A DNA stretch of 37,490 nt from an uncultured Agathobaculum sp. (GCF_944384735.1 NZ_CALWUN010000020.1:1-37490), one strand, 5' to 3'. Counted from the stretch's first letter, positions 16,638 through 25,247 are shown. Notes: generated by a model from the letters alone, not told the origin. Program-made: numbers and translations.

Positions 16638-17849
16638 ATGTATCGGAAAAAAGAATGCGTAGCCATGCTGCTCGCAGGCGGTCAGGGCAGCCGCCTCTAC
16701 GTGCTGACCAAGAAGGTCGCCAAGCCCGCGGTGCCGTTCGGCGGCAAATACCGCATCATCGACTTCCCGCTTTCCAACTGCGTCAACTCCGGCATTGATA
16801 CGGTCGGCGTACTGACCCAGTACGAGCCCCATGTGCTTAACGCCTACATCGGCTCGGGCCAGACGTGGGACCTCGACCGCCTGCGCGGCGGCGTCTACGT
16901 CCTGCCGCCGTACCAGAAGGGCAAGACCTCCGAGTGGTACAAGGGCACGGCCAACGCGATCTACCAGAACATCCAGTTCATCGACGAGTACGACCCCGAA
17001 TATGTGCTCATCCTGTCGGGCGACCATATCTACAAGATGAACTACAACAAGATGCTCCAGCAGCACAAGGAGACCGGCGCGGACGCGACCATCGCGGTGC
17101 TTGATGTCCCGCTGGCCGAAGCCTCCCGTTTCGGTATCATGAACTGCAAGCCGGACGGCACGATCTACGAGTTTGAGGAGAAGCCCAAGCAGCCCAAGTC
17201 GACGTTGGCCTCGATGGGCATTTACATCTTCTCGTGGAAGAAGCTGCGCAAGTACCTGATCGACGACGAGGAGAACTCCAAGTCCTCCAACGACTTTGGC
17301 AAGGATATCATCCCGGCGATGCTGGGCAACGGCGAAAAGCTGGTTTCCTATCGCTTTGAGGGTTACTGGAAGGACGTCGGCACGATCGAGAGCCTGTGGG
17401 AAGCCAATATGGACCTGCTCAGCCCGAATTCCGGCCTGAACCTGTCGGACGACAGCTGGAAGATCTACGGCCGCACCACTGGTTCGCCCCCGCACTTCAC
17501 CGCAAAGGATGCGGTCGTCAAGCACACGCTGCTCTCCGAGGGCTGCGAGATCGCGGGCGACGTTTCCGAGTCCGTGCTGTTCTCGGATGTCAAGATCGCC
17601 AAGGGCGCCAAGGTGGAGTATTCCATCCTGATGCCGGGCGCGGTCGTCGAGGAGGGCGCGGTTGTGCGCTACTCGATCATCGCGGAAAATGCCGTCATCG
17701 CCAAGGATGCCTGCGTCGGCGGCAGCCCGTCGGACGGCGAGGTGGATAAGTGGGGCGTAGCAGTCGTGGCCGAGGGCGTGCGCGTCGGGCGCGGCGCCAA
17801 GCTGGCGGCTAAGGAAATGGCAGACGAAGACCTGCCGGACGTAAAGTAA
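16638..17849 (+). CDS. glgC: Glucose-1-phosphate adenylyltransferase, catalytic subunit
   Basis: A 403-residue enzyme making ADP-glucose from ATP and glucose-1-phosphate, the committed step to glycogen. The nucleotidyltransferase loop [21 protein letters not shown] is intact, followed by [34 protein letters not shown] and FEEKPKQP. The C-terminal left-handed beta-helix is seen in repeats such as ISEGCEI-like and [24 protein letters not shown] lies before the ATG. It is followed 10 bp later by glgD, whose product forms the heteromer that sets activity and effector response in Bacillus-type systems. Confidence 0.96.
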   Translation: MYRKKECVAMLLAGGQGSRLYVLTKKVAKPAVPFGGKYRIIDFPLSNCVNSGIDTVGVLTQYEPHVLNAYIGSGQTWDLDRLRGGVYVLPPYQKGKTSEWYKGTANAIYQNIQFIDEYDPEYVLILSGDHIYKMNYNKMLQQHKETGADATIAVLDVPLAEASRFGIMNCKPDGTIYEFEEKPKQPKSTLASMGIYIFSWKKLRKYLIDDEENSKSSNDFGKDIIPAMLGNGEKLVSYRFEGYWKDVGTIESLWEANMDLLSPNSGLNLSDDSWKIYGRTTGSPPHFTAKDAVVKHTLLSEGCEIAGDVSESVLFSDVKIAKGAKVEYSILMPGAVVEEGAVVRYSIIAENAVIAKDACVGGSPSDGEVDKWGVAVVAEGVRVGRGAKLAAKEMADEDLPDVK

Positions 17850-17859
17850 GGGGGCGGAA

Positions 17860-18990
17860 ATGATGAACAGTGTTTTAGGCATCATCATTGCATTTGATAA
17901 CGACAACGATCTCCGTGAGATCACCGAGCACCGCACGGTCGGCGCCGTCCAGTGGGGCGGCCGCTACCGCATCATCGACTTCATGCTGTCGAACATGGTA
18001 AACAGCGGCATCTACCGCGTGGGCGTGCTGATGAAGGACAAATACCAGTCGCTCATCGACCACATCGGCAACGCCAAGGACTGGGATCTGTCCCGCAAGA
18101 ATTCGGGCGTTACCCTGCTGCCGCCGTATTCCTACTCCAAGAAGGCTTCGCCGCTCGTCACCGGCGAGTACCGCGGCAAGATCGACGCGCTGGCCGGCGC
18201 GGTCGACTTCCTGCAGAAGAACAAGGCCGACTATGTCGTCGTCGCTGACGGCGATATCGTCGCCAACATCCCGCTCGACGACGTGATCGAGCGCCATGTC
18301 AAGTCGGGCGCTGACCTGACCATGGTCTGCACCAAAAAGCAGAAGGATTCGCCGTTTACCACCTATGTCGAGCTCAACCGCAAGAAGGAAGCGGTCGACA
18401 TCCGCGTGGGCGACTCCAACGAGGGCAAGTGCAAGCACATCGCGCTGGGCGTTTACGTCATGAGCCGCCAGTACCTGATCCACATGCTGTCCGACTGCGT
18501 CACGCATAACTGCATCCACTTTGAGCGCGAGTTCCTGACCCGTGCGCTGATCGACGGCACGGTTTCGGGCTACCTGTTCAACGAATACGCGATGAAGATC
18601 GAGGATACCTTTGATTATTTCCGTTCCAACATGGATATGCTCGATAAGGACGTCCGCTCCGAGGTATTCCTGCGCACCCGCCCGATCCTGACCCGCATCA
18701 AGGACGAGGCGCCCGCCTACTACGGCGACAAGGCCGAGGTAGAGGACAGCCTGATCGCAGACGGCTGCCATATCGAGGGCCACGTGCAGAACTGCGTGCT
18801 GTTCCGCGATGTCGTGGTCGAAAAGGGTGCGGAGGTGCGCGACTGCATCATCATGGAGGGCGGCCGCATCCTGTCGGATGCCAGCCTGCGCCATGTGATC
18901 ACCGACCGCAACGTCGTCGTGCGCGACGGCCGCACCATGATGGGCCACGAGAACTACCCGATCACAATCGCCAAAAACGCCACCGTCTGA
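17860..18990 (+). CDS. glgD: GlgD, non-catalytic partner of ADP-glucose pyrophosphorylase
   Basis: A 376-residue paralogue of GlgC. It keeps GGRYRIIDFMLSNMVNSGI and the C-terminal beta-helix (CHIEGHVQNCVLFRDVVVEKGA), but the GGxGxR pyrophosphorylase loop of GlgC is replaced by IAFDNDNDLREITEHR, so catalysis is not expected. In Bacillus-type systems GlgD binds GlgC and raises its activity. Two adjacent ATG codons (17860 and 17863) are possible; GGGGCGG lies upstream. The glgC-glgD spacing of 10 bp indicates one transcript. Confidence 0.94.
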   Translation: MMNSVLGIIIAFDNDNDLREITEHRTVGAVQWGGRYRIIDFMLSNMVNSGIYRVGVLMKDKYQSLIDHIGNAKDWDLSRKNSGVTLLPPYSYSKKASPLVTGEYRGKIDALAGAVDFLQKNKADYVVVADGDIVANIPLDDVIERHVKSGADLTMVCTKKQKDSPFTTYVELNRKKEAVDIRVGDSNEGKCKHIALGVYVMSRQYLIHMLSDCVTHNCIHFEREFLTRALIDGTVSGYLFNEYAMKIEDTFDYFRSNMDMLDKDVRSEVFLRTRPILTRIKDEAPAYYGDKAEVEDSLIADGCHIEGHVQNCVLFRDVVVEKGAEVRDCIIMEGGRILSDASLRHVITDRNVVVRDGRTMMGHENYPITIAKNATV

Positions 18991-19067
18991 AAAGCCTTTC
19001 ACGGTTTCATTGCAAAAGGGTGAAAAACGCGGGGCATAACCGCGGCATGTTCGTGAATTTTCCCTAT

Positions 19068-19095
19068 TTTGCGCAAAGGAAGAATCTAGTATAAT
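19068..19095 (+). promoter_or_regulatory. Possible internal promoter before glgA
   Basis: A perfect TATAAT at 19090-19095, with only a weak TTTGCG at 19068-19073 (16-bp spacer). The glgD-glgA gap of 173 bp is the largest inside the operon, which fits a secondary start. Confidence 0.45.
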
Positions 19096-19106
19096 ATAGG
19101 ATGTGC

Positions 19107-19139
19107 AGGTGCGGAAGCGGAGGCTCTGTTTCCGCACCT
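19107..19139 (+). other. Hairpin in the glgA leader
   Basis: A perfect 10-bp stem, AGGTGCGGAA (19107-19116) with TTCCGCACCT (19130-19139). It begins 12 bp after the TATAAT box and ends 7 bp before the GGGGAGG ribosome site. It has no T tract, so it is a leader structure rather than a terminator. Confidence 0.7.
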
Positions 19140-19163
19140 ACTTCTGGGGAGGTTCGGTTCTCT

Positions 19164-20600
19164 ATGAAAATTATGTACGTCACCAGCGAATGCGCCCCAT
19201 TTGTCAAAACCGGTGGTTTGGGCGATGTGGCCGGCTCGCTGCCCAAGGCGCTGGCCGAAAAGGGGCACGACGTGCGTGTGTTCTGCCCGCTGTATTCCGC
19301 GATCGGGCAGGAATGGCGCGAGAAGTTCTTTTTCCTGAAAAACGCCTACGTCCGTCTGGGCTGGCGCAACCAGTACTGCGGCGTGTTCCGCTATGAGGCG
19401 GACGGCGTGACCTTCTACTTTATCGACAACGAGTATTACTTTGCCCGCAGCCAGGTCTATGGCGAGTATGACGACGCCGAGCGCTTCGCCTACTTCTCCA
19501 AGGCCGTGCTGGAGGTGCTGCCCGACCTCGACTGGAAGCCGGACGTCATCAACTGCAACGACTGGCAGTCGGCGCTCGTGCCGGTGTACTATAACCTGAT
19601 GTTCTCCTCCCGCCCGTTCTACGAGAACATCAAAACCGTGTTCACCATCCATAACATCCAGTATCAGGGTCGCTATGGCCGTGAGATCCTCGAGTATGTG
19701 CTCGGCATCGACGACGCGCACTTCCGCTCGGGCTTCATGGCGATGGATGGCGACGTCAACCTGATGAAGGCCGCGATCGTGGCCTCGACCGCGGTGACCA
19801 CGGTGTCGCCCACCTATGCGGGCGAGATCCAGACCGAATACTACGGCTACCGCCTCGATTCCGTGCTGCGCATGAACAGCTATAAGCTGCATGGCATTTT
19901 GAACGGCATCGACATGGACGCTTTCAACCCGGAAACCGACCCCAAGATCTTTAAGAACTACGGTCCCAATAACCCGGACGACAAAAAGGTCAACAAGCTC
20001 GAGCTGCTCAAGCTGTGCGGCATCGAGGGCGACGAGAACACGCCGGTCATCGGCATGGTCACCCGCTTTGTCGACCAGAAGGGCCTCGACCTGATCGAAG
20101 CCGTGCTGCACGATATCCTGTCCGACGACCTGCGCCTGATCGTGCTGGGCAAGGGCGACTGGCGGTATGAACAGATGTTCCTCGAGGCCAAGCGCCGCTA
20201 CCCGAACAACATTTCCGCGTCGATCATGTTCTCGGGCGATCTGGCCAACCGCATCTACGCGGGCGCGGATATGTTCCTGATGCCGTCCAAGTTTGAGCCG
20301 TGCGGCCTGGCGCAGATGATCGCGCTGCGCTACGGCACGATCCCGATCGTGCGCGAGACCGGCGGCCTGAAGGACACCGTGCAGGCGTTCGTCGACTACG
20401 CGGGCACGGGCAACGGCTTTACCTTCGCAAGCTACAACGCGCACGACATGCTGCATGTCATCCGCGAGGCCTGCGGTGTATTCCGTTACAACAAAAACGC
20501 CTGGAAAAAGCTGATGCTGCAAGGAATGCAGAGCGACTTCAGCTGGGGCAGCTCGGCAGACAGATACATCGAGGTTTACCACTCTGCCCTGGGCTGGTAA
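19164..20600 (+). CDS. glgA: Glycogen synthase (ADP-glucose dependent, GT5)
   Basis: A 478-residue glucosyltransferase that extends alpha-1,4-glucan from ADP-glucose. The start motif MKIMYVTSECAPFVKTGGLG includes the ADP-glucose-binding KTGGLGDVAGSLP. The GT-B C-terminal domain shows VTRFVDQKGLDLI and PSKFEPCGLAQMIALRYGT, then PIVRETGGLKDTV, with the Glu of the EPCGL motif. ATG 19164 is chosen because GGGGAGG is upstream and the family always begins here; the open frame from 19101 is leader. It lies between glgD and glgP, so its supply and demand enzymes are cotranscribed. Confidence 0.96.
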   Translation: MKIMYVTSECAPFVKTGGLGDVAGSLPKALAEKGHDVRVFCPLYSAIGQEWREKFFFLKNAYVRLGWRNQYCGVFRYEADGVTFYFIDNEYYFARSQVYGEYDDAERFAYFSKAVLEVLPDLDWKPDVINCNDWQSALVPVYYNLMFSSRPFYENIKTVFTIHNIQYQGRYGREILEYVLGIDDAHFRSGFMAMDGDVNLMKAAIVASTAVTTVSPTYAGEIQTEYYGYRLDSVLRMNSYKLHGILNGIDMDAFNPETDPKIFKNYGPNNPDDKKVNKLELLKLCGIEGDENTPVIGMVTRFVDQKGLDLIEAVLHDILSDDLRLIVLGKGDWRYEQMFLEAKRRYPNNISASIMFSGDLANRIYAGADMFLMPSKFEPCGLAQMIALRYGTIPIVRETGGLKDTVQAFVDYAGTGNGFTFASYNAHDMLHVIREACGVFRYNKNAWKKLMLQGMQSDFSWGSSADRYIEVYHSALGW

Positions 20601-20639
20601 CACAGATCAAGCAAACAAAGTGAGGAGACAAGAGACACC

Positions 20640-23087
20640 ATGCCAAAGTATCAGTACACAAAGACCGCTTTGAAGGAGGCCATTGCAGGCAAGCTGCAGC
20701 GCCACTTCGGACGGGAGGTTGCAGACGCCTCCAAGGAACAGATCTACGAGGCCTGCGCGCTGGTTGTGCGCGATGCGCTCACCGAGCACATGATCGAGAC
20801 CCAAAACGAGGTCGAAAAATATGGGGAGCGACAGGTGCACTACTTGTGCATGGAATTTCTTGTAGGCCGCAGCCTGCGCAACAACGCCTATAACCTGGGC
20901 ATCCTGCCCGCCATGACCGAGGCACTCAAGGAAATGGGCTACGAGATGGCCGACATCTTCGAGGAAGAGGCCGATCCCGGTCTGGGTAACGGCGGCCTCG
21001 GCCGTCTTGCTGCCTGCTATATGGACGGCATGGCCACCATCGGCGTGCGCGGCACCGGCTACTCCATCCGCTATGAACACGGCATCTTCAAGCAGAAGAT
21101 CGAGGACGGCCAGCAGGTCGAGCTGCCGGATTCGTGGCTTGCGTCGGGCGACGTATGGCACATCCCGGCGATGGACGACACCCGCGAGGTCAAGATCGGC
21201 GGTACGGTCAACACCTACTTCAACGACCAGGGTAAGCTGGTCGTCGAGTACCACGATTACACCCCGGTTCTGGCTGTCCCGTATGATATGCCGATTTCCG
21301 GTTACGACACCAACAACATCGCCTGCCTGCGCCTGTGGGAGGCCAAGAGCCCGATCGCGCTGGACATGAAGCTGTTCTCGTCCGGCGAGTACCTCAAGGC
21401 GCTCGAAAAGCACGCGATGGCCGAGACCATCTCGATGGTATTGTATCCGGAGGATAACCACCGCGAAGGCCAGTCGCTGCGTCTCAAGCAGCAGTACTTC
21501 CTTGTGTCCGCGACACTGCAGGATATCTGCGCCAAGCACAAGGCCAAGTACGGTACGCTGGCGAACTTTGCGCACAAGCATGTGCTGCACATCAACGACA
21601 CCCACCCGACGCTGGTCATTCCGGAACTCATGCGTATCCTGATGGACGACAACGATATGAGCTGGGAGAACGCGTGGAACATCACCAGCCAGTCGGTGGC
21701 CTACACCAACCACACCGTCATGCCCGAGGCGCTTGAGTGCTGGCCGGTATCGCTGGTGCAGGAGCTGATGCCCCGCATCATGCAGATCATCTATGAGATC
21801 AACGAGCGCTTCTGTAAGGAGCTGTGGAACTACTTCCCGAACGACTTCCAGAAGATCTCCAAGCTGGCCATCGTGTCGGACAATACCGTCCGCATGGCGC
21901 ATCTGGCGATCGCCGGCTCGTTCTCGATCAACGGTGTTTCCGCGCTGCACTCCGAGATCCTCAAGGACCGCGTGTTCAACGACTTCTACAAGATCTATTC
22001 GTCCAAGTTCTGCAACGTCACCAACGGCATTGCGCACCGTCGCTGGCTGTGCGAAGCCAACCCGGAGCTGGCTGCCCTGATCGAGAGCAAGATCGGCAAG
22101 GGCTACCGCAAGCACCCGTCCGAGTTGCAGGTGCTGGCGAACTACGGCGACGATAAGGCGCTGCTGCAGCGTCTGGGCGAGATCAAGAGCGACAACAAGA
22201 AGCGTCTGGCCGATTATATCAAGGAGCACAACGGCATCGAGATCAACATGGACTCGATCTTCGACGTCCAGGTCAAGCGTCTGCATGAGTATAAGCGCCA
22301 GATGCTGAACATCCTGCACATCATCTCGCTCTACCACAAGCTCAAGGACAATCCGCACATGGATTTCGTCCCGCGCACCTATATTTTCGGCTCCAAGGCC
22401 GCGCCGGGCTACGCGGTGGCCAAGAAGACCATCCGCCTGATCAACTCCATTGCGAACATGATCAACAACGACCCGGACATTGGCGACAAGCTCAAGGTTG
22501 TATTCATCGAGGACTACAAGGTGTCGCTGGCCGAGATGATCATGCCGGCTGCCGAGGTTTCCGAGCAGATTTCGATTGCGGGTAAGGAAGCGTCCGGCAC
22601 GGGCAACATGAAGTTTATGATGAACGGCGCGCTCACCATCGGTACGATGGACGGTGCGAACGTCGAGATCTGCGAGGCGGTCGGCCGCGAGAATATCTTC
22701 ATCTTCGGCATGGAGACCCCCGAGGCCGAGGCGCTGGCGGCTTCCGGCAACTACGAGCCGATGCTGATCTACCAGAACGACCCGGTCATCAAGCGCGTGC
22801 TCGACCACATGATCCACGGCTTCGGCGACGGCATCGACTACACCGATATTGCCAACCTGCTGCTGCACGGCGGCAACGGCGGCCCGGCTGACCGTTATAT
22901 GAGTCTGAAGGACTTCTCCTCTTACGCTATCGCACAGGAGCGCGTGGGCGAGATGTACCGCCACCCGGAGAACTGGAACTATATGTCGCTGATAAACATT
23001 GCCAACTCGGGCCGCTTTGCGTCCGACCGTTCGGTCGCCGAGTATGCGCAGAACATCTGGCGCGTCAAGACCAATTTCGCATTCTAA
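20640..23087 (+). CDS. glgP: Glycogen/starch phosphorylase
   Basis: An 815-residue PLP enzyme that releases glucose-1-phosphate from glycogen ends. Signatures include CMEFLVGRSLRNNAYNLG, GNGGLGRLAACYMDG, HINDTHPTLVIPELMRIL, FDVQVKRLHEYKRQMLNIL and the PLP-lysine motif GKEASGTGNMKFMMNGALT. Its length is normal. A GAGGAGA ribosome site precedes the ATG, and the gap to glgA is 39 bp. It is the last gene of the operon; no debranching enzyme or 4-alpha-glucanotransferase is encoded here. The region after the stop holds two large hairpins and a terminator. Confidence 0.97.
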   Translation: MPKYQYTKTALKEAIAGKLQRHFGREVADASKEQIYEACALVVRDALTEHMIETQNEVEKYGERQVHYLCMEFLVGRSLRNNAYNLGILPAMTEALKEMGYEMADIFEEEADPGLGNGGLGRLAACYMDGMATIGVRGTGYSIRYEHGIFKQKIEDGQQVELPDSWLASGDVWHIPAMDDTREVKIGGTVNTYFNDQGKLVVEYHDYTPVLAVPYDMPISGYDTNNIACLRLWEAKSPIALDMKLFSSGEYLKALEKHAMAETISMVLYPEDNHREGQSLRLKQQYFLVSATLQDICAKHKAKYGTLANFAHKHVLHINDTHPTLVIPELMRILMDDNDMSWENAWNITSQSVAYTNHTVMPEALECWPVSLVQELMPRIMQIIYEINERFCKELWNYFPNDFQKISKLAIVSDNTVRMAHLAIAGSFSINGVSALHSEILKDRVFNDFYKIYSSKFCNVTNGIAHRRWLCEANPELAALIESKIGKGYRKHPSELQVLANYGDDKALLQRLGEIKSDNKKRLADYIKEHNGIEINMDSIFDVQVKRLHEYKRQMLNILHIISLYHKLKDNPHMDFVPRTYIFGSKAAPGYAVAKKTIRLINSIANMINNDPDIGDKLKVVFIEDYKVSLAEMIMPAAEVSEQISIAGKEASGTGNMKFMMNGALTIGTMDGANVEICEAVGRENIFIFGMETPEAEALAASGNYEPMLIYQNDPVIKRVLDHMIHGFGDGIDYTDIANLLLHGGNGGPADRYMSLKDFSSYAIAQERVGEMYRHPENWNYMSLINIANSGRFASDRSVAEYAQNIWRVKTNFAF

Positions 23088-23103
23088 TGCCAGCGCACCG
23101 CAA

Positions 23104-23156
23104 TGCGCGGCGCGTCCGGAACAACCGGTGGTGGTTGACGGACAGCGCGCGGCGCA
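23104..23156. other. Large imperfect hairpin after glgP
   Basis: TGCGCGGCGCGTCCG on the left is answered by CGGACAGCGCGCGGCGCA on the right, with a nested CAACC/GGTTG stem. A second small hairpin (CTGCCGCGG/CCGCAGGCAG) follows near 23166-23191. No gene covers these bases. Together with the terminator they fill most of the gap before the EamA gene. Confidence 0.55.
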
Positions 23157-23210
23157 CAGGTGCGTCTGCCGCGGAAAAGACCGCAGGCAGTCTGTTTTCC
23201 CGGTCCATGG

Positions 23211-23238
23211 AAAAAGCCCGGCTCAGCCGGGCTTTTTT
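23211..23238 (+). terminator. Terminator of the glycogen operon
   Basis: Stem AAAAAGCCCGGC/GCCGGGCTTTTT (12 bp, loop TCA) ending in T6. It is a classic intrinsic terminator. Confidence 0.92.
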
Positions 23239-23318
23239 GTGTGGAAAGGGGAGGGCGGACAGTGGTGCAACGCGGCAGTGTGCGGCGTTGTCCGTCAGAA
23301 AAACGGGAGAGGAAACCG

Positions 23319-24212
23319 ATGGAGAAAAATCATTTACTGCAGGGTCACCTGCTCGCCGGGCTGACCGTGCTGGTCTGGGGCACGACGTTTGTCGCAACCA
23401 AGGTGCTGCTGCGCGCCTTCACGCCGGTGGAGATCATGGTGACGCGATTTGCGCTCGGCTTTGTGGCACTGCTGGCCGCCTCGCGCGGGCAGCTGCGTCC
23501 GAAAAAGCCGTCGCACGAAATCCTGTTCGCGTTGGCGGGACTGACCGGAGTGACATTGTATTTCCTGATGGAAAACATCGCACTGACCTATATTTCGGCC
23601 TCGCTCGTCGGCGTGATTGTTGCGGCGGCGCCGTTGTTCACCGCATTGTTTGCGGCTGTCATCCTGCACGAAAAGCTCGGCCGCTGGTTTTTCTGCGGTT
23701 TTGTTTGCGCGATGGCGGGTGTGGCGCTGGTATCGCTTGCGGGCGTGAGCGAGCTGCATTTCAGCCCGTTGGGCGCGCTGCTCGGTGTGGGCGCGGCGCT
23801 TGTTTGGGGTGCATATTCGGTGATTATCCGGCATCTGGGCGCGGCGGGCTACGCGACCGTGCCGCTGACCGCACATGTCTTCGGCTATGGGCTGCTGTTC
23901 CTGCTTGTCCCGGCTGCGCTGGACGGATTTCCGGCAGGCGCAGGCGCATGGCTCGAGCCGGTGCATCTGGCGAACCTGCTGTTCCTCGGGCTGCTTGCGT
24001 CTGCGACCTGTTTTGTAACATGGAACCGCGCGGTGTTCCTGCTCGGCCCGGTGCGCACAAGCGCCTATATCTATCTGTCGCCCATCGTCACGATCGTCAG
24101 CTCGGCGCTTATCCTGCATGAGACGATGACGCCGGCAATGTGGCTGGGTACGGCGCTTGCGCTGGGCGGTCTGATCCTGTCCGAGCGTGACGGCGCCAAG
24201 AAAACGGCATAA
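23319..24212 (+). CDS. EamA/DMT-superfamily transporter
   Basis: A 297-residue integral membrane protein of the drug/metabolite transporter superfamily, with about ten hydrophobic spans arranged as two EamA repeats. The first begins LLAGLTVLVWGTTFVATKVLL and the second around LGALLGVGAALVWGAYSVI; each has the W-G-(T/A)-x-(F/S) signature. ATG 23319 is preferred because GGGAGAGGA lies just upstream; the longer frame to 23160 runs back through the glgP terminator. Such proteins usually export amino acids, amines or nucleotides; the substrate is not readable. It lies alone between two terminators. I could not define its promoter. Confidence 0.9.
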   Translation: MEKNHLLQGHLLAGLTVLVWGTTFVATKVLLRAFTPVEIMVTRFALGFVALLAASRGQLRPKKPSHEILFALAGLTGVTLYFLMENIALTYISASLVGVIVAAAPLFTALFAAVILHEKLGRWFFCGFVCAMAGVALVSLAGVSELHFSPLGALLGVGAALVWGAYSVIIRHLGAAGYATVPLTAHVFGYGLLFLLVPAALDGFPAGAGAWLEPVHLANLLFLGLLASATCFVTWNRAVFLLGPVRTSAYIYLSPIVTIVSSALILHETMTPAMWLGTALALGGLILSERDGAKKTA

Positions 24213-24213
24213 C

Positions 24214-24243
24214 AAAGGGAGGGACCGGACGGTCCCTCCCTTT
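24214..24243. terminator. Bidirectional terminator between the EamA gene and pth
   Basis: A perfect 13-bp stem AAAGGGAGGGACC/GGTCCCTCCCTTT with a GGAC loop, followed by further T residues on the plus strand. It serves the convergent genes on both sides. Confidence 0.9.
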
Positions 24244-24247
24244 TTCG

Positions 24248-24901
24248 TCATACTGTCGGCAGCCTTTTACCGTTGAATTTTTGTGCTGCCGCTGCGCAGC
24301 CCTCAGCGATCACGCACGCCGCTGCATCGACCGCATCCGCGCAGGCCTTGTCAATGGCCTGCTGCTCGTCCGCGGTAAATTTGCTGAGCACCCAGGCGGC
24401 AAGGTCGTAATCCGGGTGCGGCTTTTTGCCTACACCGATCTTGACGCGCGGAAAATCCTCGCTGCCAAGGTGGTAGATAATGTTTTTCAGGCCGTTCTGC
24501 CCGCCCGCCGAGCCTTTGGGGCGCACGCGCAGCGTCCCCACGTCGAGCGATACGTCGTCCGACAGAACGATGATGCGCGCAGGCGGGATTTTGTAAAATG
24601 CAGCCGCGTCGCGCACGGCTTCGCCTGACAGGTTCATAAACGTCTGCGGCTGCATCAGCAGCACGCGCGCGCCGCCGAGCGTCGCCTCACCGACCAGCGC
24701 CTTGAACTTCATCCGGCTGATGCGGCAGCCGGTGCGCGCGCAATAGCTTTCCAGCGCGCGGAAGCCCGCGTTGTGGCGGGTGTTGTCGTATTTGCTGCCC
24801 GGGTTGCCCAGCCCGACCACCAGCCATTCGACCGGCTGCGCGGGCTGCGCTGCTGCGGCCTTCTGCTCGTCAAGTTTTTTGAAAATATCGAATACTGACA
24901 T
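24248..24901 (-). CDS. pth: Peptidyl-tRNA hydrolase
   Basis: A 217-residue esterase that frees tRNA from stalled peptidyl-tRNA. Motifs are WLVVGLGNPGSKYDNTRHNAGF (with the catalytic His in TRHN), FMNLSGEAV, LSDDVSLDVGTLRVRPKGS and GGQNGLKNII. The catalytic part begins near residue 27, so the protein carries an N-terminal extension (MSVFDIFKKLDEQKAAAAQP) that most Pth proteins lack. The ATG at 24901 is the best in-frame start before the core; the Shine-Dalgarno (TAAGG) is weak. GTG or other starts closer to the core cannot be excluded. A small plus-strand locus that looks like a toxin-antitoxin pair lies directly upstream. Confidence 0.94.
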   Translation of the reverse strand: MSVFDIFKKLDEQKAAAAQPAQPVEWLVVGLGNPGSKYDNTRHNAGFRALESYCARTGCRISRMKFKALVGEATLGGARVLLMQPQTFMNLSGEAVRDAAAFYKIPPARIIVLSDDVSLDVGTLRVRPKGSAGGQNGLKNIIYHLGSEDFPRVKIGVGKKPHPDYDLAAWVLSKFTADEQQAIDKACADAVDAAACVIAEGCAAAAQKFNGKRLPTV

Positions 24902-24946
24902 AACCTTACCCCAAAACAAAGCGTCTCCCTCACCGGGAGACGGGAT

Positions 24947-24975
24947 TTGACAAATGCGGTGTTCTTTGCTATGCT
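24947..24975 (+). promoter_or_regulatory. Strong promoter of the mini-ORF (toxin) transcript
   Basis: A perfect TTGACA (24947-24952), a 17-bp spacer and TATGCT (24970-24975) with an extended TGC. It points away from pth into a region with no conventional gene. Confidence 0.8.
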
Positions 24976-25003
24976 GGATACGGACACCGTTGTAAATGCG
25001 GTT

Positions 25004-25030
25004 GGCACTCCCCTGTCGAAAGGGGGTGCC
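25004..25030 (+). promoter_or_regulatory. Hairpin burying the mini-ORF ribosome binding site
   Basis: GGCACTCCC (25004-25012) pairs with GGGGGTGCC (25022-25030), 9 bp with one wobble. The right arm contains most of the AAAGGGGGTG Shine-Dalgarno (25019-25028). Such sequestration is a usual feature of type I toxin mRNAs. Confidence 0.6.
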
Positions 25031-25035
25031 TGCCT

Positions 25036-25110
25036 TTGTGGTATAAAATTCTGCGAATTTTGTTTTGTATTGCACTTGTGCTTTGCATTTTTACCATAAA
25101 CGCGCGCTAA
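25036..25110 (+). CDS. Probable type I toxin peptide (24 residues, hydrophobic)
   Basis: A TTG start follows AAAGGGGGTG by 7 bp. The peptide is LWYKILRILFC then IALVLCIFTINAR, with the initiator read as Met. It has a short basic N-terminus, about 17 hydrophobic residues able to cross the membrane, and a basic end. The TAA stop is the first part of an inverted repeat (25106-25137). A strong promoter lies upstream and an opposing consensus promoter downstream. I do not recognise a named family: it is placed like the small holin-like or Fst/TxpA-type toxins of Firmicutes but lacks their usual sequence. The coding assignment rests on layout alone; a regulatory RNA without a peptide is the alternative. 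Confidence 0.5.
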   Translation: MWYKILRILFCIALVLCIFTINAR

Positions 25111-25190
25111 CCGCCCGGTTGCCGCCAGACGGTTAGCTTGTTTCCATACAAATAACCCATAAGGCCAACCGCTGACAGCGGTGTCCTTCT
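25100..25190 (-). ncRNA. Probable antisense RNA antitoxin
   Basis: The minus-strand promoter at 25225-25197 would start RNA near 25190. It would read back through two inverted repeats (about 25161-25186, with arms ACCGCT/AGCGGT; and 25106-25137, with arms GCTAACCG/CGGTTAGC) and overlap the 3' end of the mini-ORF. The end point is a guess because no T-rich stop is obvious. It could continue and serve as a long leader for pth. Confidence 0.45.
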
Positions 25191-25196
25191 ATGCTT

Positions 25197-25225
25197 ATTA
25201 TACCCGCCCGTCGCGCGCCTGTCAA
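25197..25225 (-). promoter_or_regulatory. Perfect consensus promoter, minus strand
   Basis: TTGACA (25225-25220), exactly 17 bp, and TATAAT (25202-25197): both boxes perfect, the only such promoter I found here. It lies inside an imperfect GC-rich hairpin just after fakA ends. It drives the putative antisense RNA and possibly pth. Confidence 0.85.
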
Positions 25226-25247
25226 GGCATGCGGCGGGCGTTCTGCC

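Noticed and set aside
14381-16666. A 761-residue open frame on the minus strand opposite glgB
   Set aside because: It is the mirror of a GC-rich coding strand; its composition is Arg/His/Leu/Val-rich with no motif, while glgB on the other strand is certain. Similar long mirrors opposite glgP, the L,D-transpeptidase and others were dropped for the same reason.
24996-25043. A 16-codon ATG frame (MRLALPCRKGVPAFVV) before the mini-ORF
   Set aside because: It has no ribosome site and runs through the hairpin that hides the next one. It could be a leader peptide, but nothing supports that over the better-placed TTG frame.
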